A program made the position numbers and the translations under genes. The notes beneath the pieces are model-generated. The model was given only the letters and a program-made list of their open reading frames with translations, had not been told where the DNA came from and did not search any database. Positions 57,011-64,000 of a DNA stretch of 64,000 nt are shown here, piece by piece. Each line of letters opens with the position of its first letter. Position 1 is the stretch's first letter. Source of the DNA: Agroathelia rolfsii (taxonomy: Eukaryota > Basidiomycota > Agaricomycetes > Amylocorticiales > Amylocorticiaceae); assembly GCA_018343915.1 (NCBI GenBank), contig JABRWF010000001.1, forward strand, positions 1,116,001 to 1,180,000, in the 5' to 3' direction.

Positions 57011-57981
57011 TGTTACAAGTCAATTGTTGTATTATAATTTTCTTTTGAATTTTTCACTATTTTTCTGAATTTCTCCTGATTTTTCTCTATTTTTTGATGT
57101 ATATATTGTATATTATATAAGCACACTCTAATAACTAAGCAAGTCATATGACTAGTCAACCATATGACTGGCCATCATGTGACCACTAGTCATGTAACAT
57201 ATTATGTAAGCAGAGTCTAGAGCATGGGTCCGGATCATAACACCACTTTAGACTAATAATGGTGCAATATCATGCTATACTTAGCATTACCACGCATAGA
57301 CTATATAGCTGTGTACAGACCAGGTAGAATTAGTATATAACCCTGTAGTGCCTCTACCTGAAGACCTCAGATTCGTTCTCTTTGTCTTCAGGTAAGCACA
57401 GTAGTGCTTTGTAATAAATAAATACTGACATAATAAAAAACTTTGTCTTTAGAGCCCTCACCTCTCAAGGTGTGATTGCCTGTCTCCCTCCCCCATCTCT
57501 CTCTCCCCCTCAAATCCTCTCTGCTTTGTGCTAGGAGGTAACTAATGTGCTCTGTGCTACTGGTTGATTAGAGGTTGCTTAGTACCCCTCTATGTTAGAA
57601 TGCATAAGATAGGTCCAGCCCCTTGAGTGACCATTTGTGTTTCTGTAAACAATCTCATAGTGCTTAGTGCACTCAAGTAAGCAAAGGCAGTGCCCTGTAC
57701 TTATTGCAGTTAAGATACATTGCACACCTAGCGGCATACACAAGACAATTGGTGTTCTACATGTAGACCTTGCTTGAAAGTCTTGCAGACTTGGAGTAAA
57801 GCTTGGTAACATAAAGACTCTGGTTTGAGTGATAGCTGCAACAGCACAAGGAAGTGTACACCCATGCATCCCTAGCCTTGGCAGTTGTAAAAAAGCCATT
57901 ACTTGGCTACCCCATACCTTAGAGGGGTTGATATAGGCATAGGTTGAGTTTTGGTGACAAAAGTTAGGTGTGCTCTTGACA
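57011..57981 (+). mobile_element. Solo LTR-D (971 bp)
   Basis: It runs TGTTACAAGTC to GTGCTCTTGACA, with perfect TSD TATAA (57006-57010 and 57982-57986). It is the last transposon before host genes. Confidence 0.9.
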
Positions 57982-57986
57982 TATAA

Positions 57987-58327
57987 GGAGTACCTAATCA
58001 CATTAGATATAGAAGTATATAGCAAGCATGTGTAGCAGTTTACCACTGCCTCCCAAATATAGACTATTCTATGTTAGTGCATAGCCACAGACATTCTATA
58101 TAGACCTGCCTTAAAATACTTTGTAGTATATAGAGAGGGCACATTATGCCTATGCAAAATAATGATTTATTTGTCCTTTAGTAGCCCTAAGCCCCTAAGC
58201 ACAAGTATAGTAGTAGTAAGTAGTATACTTGTATTTATATACAGCAAGCTCTTTCCTGAGTAAGTGAGCAGTGTACCACTATGGTGGCACCCCGCTTTCA
58301 CATTTAATACTACCCAAATCCTAGCTT
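57987..58327. other. Spacer downstream of lipase gene
   Basis: AT-rich sequence with TATATAG runs; no gene recognised. It should contain the lipase 3' untranslated region. Confidence 0.4.
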
Positions 58328-59534
58328 CTAGTTGCTTGAGCATCCCATTTCAATACCGTTGTAAGGCCCGTCGTGGTTGGTAGCATTGCCATCCCAAATG
58401 TAAGGAACGTCTCCTACGATGCACTGCGTGCTTGGGTTATCCTGGCCTGATTTTTGAAATATCACGTTAATATATAGCCCCCAAGAGCTATCACTTGCTT
58501 GGTAAATCTGGCTTACCTGGGCAGTTGGCCCATTCGCCCGAGCTCTCGATGTGCACTTCGCCGGCGGGATGGACAAAGCCGAGGAACATGCCTGGCAAGA
58601 TCGGCACGGGGTCCTTCTCATTGTTGATATGCGTCAGGGTGGCATTGGCGTCGATATAGTTTGCGAATGCCTGGTTACCGACACGAGGTAGGCCGTAGAC
58701 GATAGTCTTGAACTTTGTCGAAGAGGGAAGCCAGAGCGGGAGGTAGACGGCGTCTAGGAGTGCGATGGCTGCACCTAGCGAGTGGCCGACGGTTGTAACC
58801 GAGGTGGTACCATATTTCGACATAGCCGACTTGACGGCCGCCAGTACCTCCGTTGCAGTCCTAAGGACAGGACATTAGTATTGTAATCCTTTGATAATTC
58901 AGAGTAAGCATGTATATACTTGGCCTGCTCATTGGCAAATCCGCTGTGACACTCTATCGAGGAACTGATACCCGGGAAAAGGGACTCGTTCAGGTTTTCG
59001 AGGAAGAAATCGGCATCCGTAAGATCTGCGAGGCTATAACGTTTCATGTGTGAGAAAGGATCCATGCATTAATATGAAACTTGAGCGCATACATTTCAGA
59101 CGTATCGGTTCCCTGGTGTGCGACAATGACGGTATCCAAAGACGAATCATACCCGACATACCCTGCAAAATATTGAAATTGGACAGACAAGAAATCACTT
59201 CCAACTCTTACAGTACTGGATGTCCGAGCTATCGCCGCCAGAAGCAATCGGCTTGAATGATGGATTGGCCTCGCAGTCAGCTGTGTACATATACGTCAAT
59301 CATCACAAGTATCTTTCTTGAGCAAGCTTGGAGGAATTACATACTTCCACAAGACCAGTTGGCAGTCTCTGAAGGTTCGCAGTAGGCCGTGCTAGCGTAC
59401 CAGGTATAGGGGGTATACGAGTCTATCTGAGTCGTACTAGCAGCTGTGATAGACTGCCTCTTCTCCGCGGTAGGTACGGCGGAGGCGAGACCCAGCAGGT
59501 AAAATGATGCAGAGGCTAAAGAAAAAATCCACAT
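58328..59534 (-). CDS. Secreted class-3 lipase (six exons)
   Basis: Alpha/beta-hydrolase of the fungal class-3 lipase family (PF01764), which hydrolyses acylglycerols or related esters outside the cell. Exons (high to low): 59345-59534, 59212-59280, 59093-59162, 58920-59033, 58517-58860, 58328-58446. They join in frame to 301 residues. A signal peptide (MWIFSLASASFYLLGLASAVP) is followed by EKR, a likely Kex2 site. The nucleophile elbow is GHSLGAA (about 58780); the acid is probably D in NEKDPVP and the His lies in the C-terminal TNHDGPYNG. The strand VIVAHQGTD precedes. Cys residues near both ends (CEPSETANWSC; QCIVG; GCSS) could form disulfides. All motifs are intact and no stop is seen, so the gene is probably functional. 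The substrate (lipid or feruloyl ester) cannot be told. Confidence 0.9.
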
Positions 59535-62500
59535 CGTTGAACTACCGTACAACCCAGAAGCGAATACAGATAGTCTGAGGATGTTCTGGCCGCTGGCGAC
59601 ACAAAGCAGGAAAACGGAATCGGCTGGTCTTTTATAATGCCAGCTGGCGACTACTACCACTGGCTCAGCCGCCTGTCATCGGGTTAATTAACCCTGCAAT
59701 TGCATGGGGATCATGATCACGACGATCATGTGTATCATGACTTCGGCCGGAAGCTGGAAATACATGAGAGCAGGCTGTCAAGAGCATTATGTTCGTTTCT
59801 CATTCACATGCCCTGTCCGACTCTACGCTGTTGCCTGGCATGGTATCAAGTTGGGGGAGGCTGACACACTTCTCTTGGCCGGCGGACACGGATAGAAGGG
59901 GAAGCTGGCTGGTCGCTGTGCGGACAAGTGGCTTCAAATCATAGATGGTCATGCGACCTGACGGCAAAACTCAGGCTAAGCCAATACAGCTATGGCAAAT
60001 TATTCGACTATTGCCGAAATCTGAGCACGAGAACAGAAAATCAGAGCATGTTCAAGTTCGCTGTGATCAAGGAACAGGTTGCTATTCACTGACTCTGACA
60101 GAAGGGTGATCTAATATTACAGCTTGACGCCGGCAGATGGTAACGACACTAGAATAGTCCATGCAGAGAAGACCAAGAACTCATAATGGCCGAGTGGGCC
60201 GCCTAGTGCCCTATCAGCACTTTGTTGCTTGTGACTTCGTTCAAGTAACGAATTCCGCGGAGGCATGCAGTCACGTGCCGAACAAATGAAAGCGACAATA
60301 CTCCGAGTTAGCTTAGAATGCAGCAACGATGCCTCTTCCACAACCACCAACACCACAACATAAGCCGCCTCCAGCCACCATAGAGAATCTCCATAAGCTT
60401 ATGAACTTCTATACGACATATTTCTTCCAAATGCTAAGCAATGTGCTGTACCAGTTAATATGATCAATTGTCTACGTGCTATGACTGCTATTCTTCAAGT
60501 TATGTGGCAAAACCTTACTGGTGGTCTCAAGCCAGTACGAACTCTGAGGCTGACACGACCACTCTGAAGGCTATCTCCACTCGACTTGAAGCCCTCACCT
60601 GCCTCATCGTTAAGCTCCACGCTCACACACACCCAAACCCTACTTGCACTTTTGCAGATATACTGAAAACACTCTCCTAAGTGGAGCCTGCTGCTACTGC
60701 TGCCTTGGCAGCCCACTCCCTAAGACCTCAACGGAACACCAACTGTGACTGGGTACTATTAACCATCAACCTCCAAACCCAGTTTTCTAGTTCATAGCCC
60801 TCTCGAACATCAAAATCCAATTCAACACCCTCCTAGAGAAGCTCCAGCTCTGGGATGACTACGATAACCAGCGCTTGGCTGCAATGATTACAAAACATCG
60901 CAACGGCAACATCCACGTTACGCTCCAAACCCTCAACGAAGTTGAGCGCCTCCGCGAAGCTTATGATAAGTGGCTTCGGACTTTCTCACCGCTCCTGCAA
61001 AACTGACGCCCTTCTTTTGCAGTGGTTGTCCCTCCACTCAATGCTGAGACCCATCAAGAGAAGGCTGGAGACAGTCCTGGGAAGGGCTTGTTAATGACAG
61101 CTGCCAACGTACCGAAGACTTGAGCAATACGCCCATTACCCGGGCACACTCGATTGGACTCTGCATGATACCACAGCTCCAAGAGGCCAAGAAATCTTAT
61201 ATCTCGGTTATTTTCCCTTCAAATACCGCGACACTACCTATCAATATATTTATAACTGTATTTCCCTCAATGGGGTGCTTGTGTGTACCGAAAAGTATTG
61301 GGCGCAACCGTCCTAATACTTTAACTGCTTCTGCTTTGGTTACACCGCAAAACAGTGTGCAAGGTCCGGAACGCCAATACCATTCTACAGCATATAATGG
61401 TTTAGCATGCTGCCTCCGGGCCATTCTTTACCGACCTGCTGGCACTTACCTGGGACGATGGGTCGTAGCTACGATAAGTCCCCTTGTTACACAGCCCCAT
61501 CCTACTAGGTTGAAACATACGAAATCATGTAATCCTCTTATACATACCAAGGTGGTAATATAGGCCTCTGCGGGCCTGATACCCACACTATAAATAAATA
61601 GATTTCTGATCTGAATACAGCGACTTGCCACCGGTAGTATTCGCTTTTTTAAGAAAAATCCATTTATTCATAGTGGCAGTGTCAGGGGTACCGCTAGTAT
61701 TTGTGTGCCAGTAGCCGTACAAATGTCGCTCGTACAGATTATATATTTTTTTCTTAGAAAATCATCTATATCTCCATTTGAAGGGGGGGAGGGAAGCTCT
61801 GATGAGCTGAAATCTAATGTTGGCCAGCGCGTCGTCACCTGTGACTAATTTGCTCCTAGGGAGTGGTCCTCGGTCCTTTTAAAATCTCGCTGGTTGTCCA
61901 TACCCAAGCGTGAACAAGGGTGTACTATGATTCCAGTATTCGACAAATCGCGAGCGGAAAAGACACCTCCAAGTCCAGAGGCGTACGGTATTCCCTAGCG
62001 TGACCGCTGTCTCCTTCCCATCACTGCTCCATGAACAACACAATCCTAACGACAAACTGGTCTCCTGCGGGCAGACCCCCCCAGGCCGGTCAGCGTTTAC
62101 TCCGCCTCAGTTGATTGAATCATAGGAGATGCTGAGGTCACCCCCTAATAGCGCCCAGAATTGGACTAGCATCGTCACCGGCATGTTGTTGTCAATCGAC
62201 TCGAGTTGTCCTTGATCCCACTACTAATGGATGTATTAGGAGAAACCTGACTCGAAGTGACCCCGGGCCGGTCCAAATAACAACGTGAAGACCCACGCAT
62301 CTTAGGGGTCTTCATGCCTTCGGGCTTGTTCTCAAAGATAAGATTTAGGAACTCGCTTCTTTACAGACATTCGAAGAGCCATCTCCTTTTCTAAGGTCTA
62401 TAAGTTCAGCTAAATTTGAGCATTTGCCCTCGCTCTCTCCACCACTACATCAAGTACTTTCCTCGAGGCCGTGCCCATTAGCGGTTCCATACGGCTACTA

Positions 62501-62538
62501 ACACTTGCTGCCCCCTCCCCCCTACACACCTTTCCACT
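59535..62538. other. 3-kb intergenic region without a supported gene
   Basis: It should hold the divergent promoters of the lipase and the Prm10-like gene. Open frames at 60318-60680 (Pro- and Thr-rich, with ENLHKLMNFYTTYFF) and 61120-61563 show no recognisable domain, and in-frame stops follow. They might be relics of an old element. A pyrimidine-rich run (62490-62535) precedes the ATG at 62539. Confidence 0.45.
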
Positions 62539-64000
62539 ATGTCAAGTCAAGACGGATGGAGCCCCTTTAGACCACCGATGCTTCCACTGCCTTTGACAAT
62601 CGCGAATTCACCTCCGCGAGAATTTGAATCAACCCAAAGTAGGGACACGCATATTTCCCGTCGTCGGGACGCCACAAGCTACCGCAACAACTCCCCAACA
62701 GATCGCTACACTCAACGCCCTTACACCTTTGCACATTCTCCCACAATCACCCAGCCAACAGCCACTCATGTTCGAAGTCCAACTATTGATAGACATCATG
62801 GTATTCCTCCCCCATACGAACGTCGACAGCGTATCAGCTTTGTCACCGATCCCGATATTGAGTCTCATGTCTCCGAGAAAATAGACTCGGAACTTGATGC
62901 AGATCATCGGTATAGAGATGAGAAGAGCCGTGGCATGCTTTCTCGTATAATCGACTTACGTGAAGAAGAATATAATGAAGAAAGTGAAGACCCTGCTGGA
63001 CATAACGATGGCCGGTCTGAAAGGAATTTTGACTCCACATCTCAGGTAGAGCCTTCCCTCTTACGTCGGAGGCGGCCGCCCTCGGGAGCATCTCCACCTT
63101 CTATGGGATCACAGGTTGTAGACGAGGATGATCCTCGTATCACCGGCAAGAGACTCGCACAACTGGATGATACTGAAGATATAGCGCTATCATCACTGCG
63201 CCATTTGGACTACAAGGCCAGAAGAAAGGCACGGAATCACATGAAGATCATATATAATATAACCTGTGCGTGCCTTCATTTCGTCTCGATGCCTTCAGAC
63301 ACTAAACATAATATGCAGCTCTGATGAACCGGCATAAATTCATCTTGGTGCTCGCTCGAGCTCTCATGATCCTCGGTGCACCCTCGCATCGAATCGTGTC
63401 TCAACTAGTGGCGGCGTCGAACATACTCGAAGTGAATGCCAGCTTTATCTACACACCAGATACCATTATCTGTAATTTCTCAGATCCTGATACTAAAACA
63501 ACCGAATCGCATTTCGTGAAATGCAGTAGCGGCCTTGATCTCGGAGGCATGCATGCGCTTCATGCTATCTACCGCCGCGTGATGCACGACGAATTGAGCG
63601 CTCGTAAAGCCACGGAGATGATTGAAGAATTACTTGTAGGGATTGAGAAGCATTCACTCATAAAATCTTCTATCTTGAGCCTCTGCCTGAGTGCACTAAT
63701 CTGTCCCCTGGCTTTCAACGGATGCTTCATTGACATGTGGATTGCGGGCTTCAACGCCGCCATAATATCCTACCTACAAAACCGTGCAGCAAAAAGCAAG
63801 AAGGCATATGATGAAGCACCCAAGTAAGACCTTGAAGTCGCTCGTAAGATACTGTCTTTTTTTTACATTAACTAACAACCGTTTATTAGAATCACTACAT
63901 GCCTAATCATGTCCTTTATCACGCGTGGGCTTAGCAGTGTCAGTAGCGACACGATCTGCTATTCTGCAGTCACTTCAGCATCTATCATTTCTCTTCTTCC
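62539..64000 (+). CDS. ThrE/Prm10-type membrane protein, 3' truncated
   Basis: Orthologue group of yeast pheromone-regulated membrane protein 10 (DUF1212/ThrE family), multi-pass proteins related to bacterial threonine exporters. Exons 62539-63265, 63319-63823 and 63900 onward; introns begin GTGCGT and GTAAGA and the frame is kept. Residues 1-240 are hydrophilic and disordered (Ser/Pro/Arg-rich, then acidic). The ThrE domain starts about residue 245: HKFILVLARALMILGAPSHR, then VNASFIYTPDTIICNF, GLDLGGMHALHAIYRRVMHD, then hydrophobic helices (SSILSLCLSALICPLAF; MWIAGFNAAIISYL; exon 3 ITTCLIMSFITRGL). The window ends inside a membrane segment. No defect is seen. Transport function is inferred from the family. 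Confidence 0.88.

Noticed and set aside
60318..61563. Host genes upstream of the Prm10-like gene
   Set aside because: No domain, poor start context and many stops in all frames; no consistent splice pattern could be drawn.
1..64000. tRNA or rRNA genes
   Set aside because: No tRNA A/B box pair with a cloverleaf and no rRNA core sequence was noticed; a tRNAscan run would settle it.

Overview
The window is a stretch of fungal nuclear genome, most likely an Agaricomycete basidiomycete. The evidence is protein-coding genes with short (about 50-65 nt) GT-AG introns, Tf1/sushi-type (chromodomain) Ty3/gypsy retrotransposons, a class-3 lipase with a signal peptide and Lys-Arg processing site, and several gene families that I know from mushroom-forming fungi. 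The species cannot be named from sequence alone.

Positions 1 to about 57,980 are almost entirely nested transposons. I could resolve the nesting because most insertions still carry a perfect 5-bp target-site duplication (TSD). Five LTR families occur: LTR-A (about 850 bp, the LTR of the gypsy family), LTR-B (about 875 bp), LTR-C (about 860 bp), LTR-D (about 975 bp) and LTR-E (about 1,010 bp). Three gypsy copies are present: no. 1 (+ strand, 5' part outside the window, 3' LTR at 31,527-32,367), no. 2 (- strand, internal region 32,368-38,025) and no. 3 (- strand, complete with both LTRs and TSD, 39,618-50,424, inserted in the 5' LTR of no. 2). Most other copies are solo LTRs. A Tc1/mariner element (54,148-55,768) sits in an LTR-B copy. 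All three gypsy copies and the Tc1 element carry in-frame stops that look like C-to-T or G-to-A changes.

The most notable object is a 22,047-bp insertion at 9,475-31,521. It has 24-bp imperfect terminal inverted repeats, a perfect 7-bp TSD (GGTAATG) and AT-rich palindromic subterminal regions, and it interrupts gypsy no. 1 exactly at the polypurine-tract/3' LTR junction. From left to right it holds: a DDE integrase-type transposase (+), an unrecognised helical protein gene (+), a TET/JBP-like 2-oxoglutarate/Fe(II) dioxygenase (-), a fragment that looks like the host signal peptidase subunit SPC2, three kinds of tandem repeat, a zinc-finger gene with a caspase/CHAT-like His/Cys pair and a C-terminal zinc ribbon (-), a long unrecognised gene ending in a basic tail (+), a solo LTR-C with its own TSD, and a Cys-rich multi-exon gene with a weak HECT-like stretch (-). 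The layout is that of a giant cargo-carrying DNA transposon, now decayed.

From 57,987 to the end the sequence is ordinary host DNA: a complete secreted class-3 lipase gene (-) and the 5' part of a ThrE/Prm10-type membrane protein gene (+), separated by about 3 kb without a gene I can support.

Three regulatory observations stand out. Gag and pol of gypsy copies 2 and 3 are joined by a conserved G-GGT-TTT slippery heptamer directly before the gag stop. The site next to the 5' LTR matches the element's own leader, as in Tf1 self-priming. LTR-A, LTR-D and LTR-E share a leader hairpin followed by what looks like a 55-61 nt intron.
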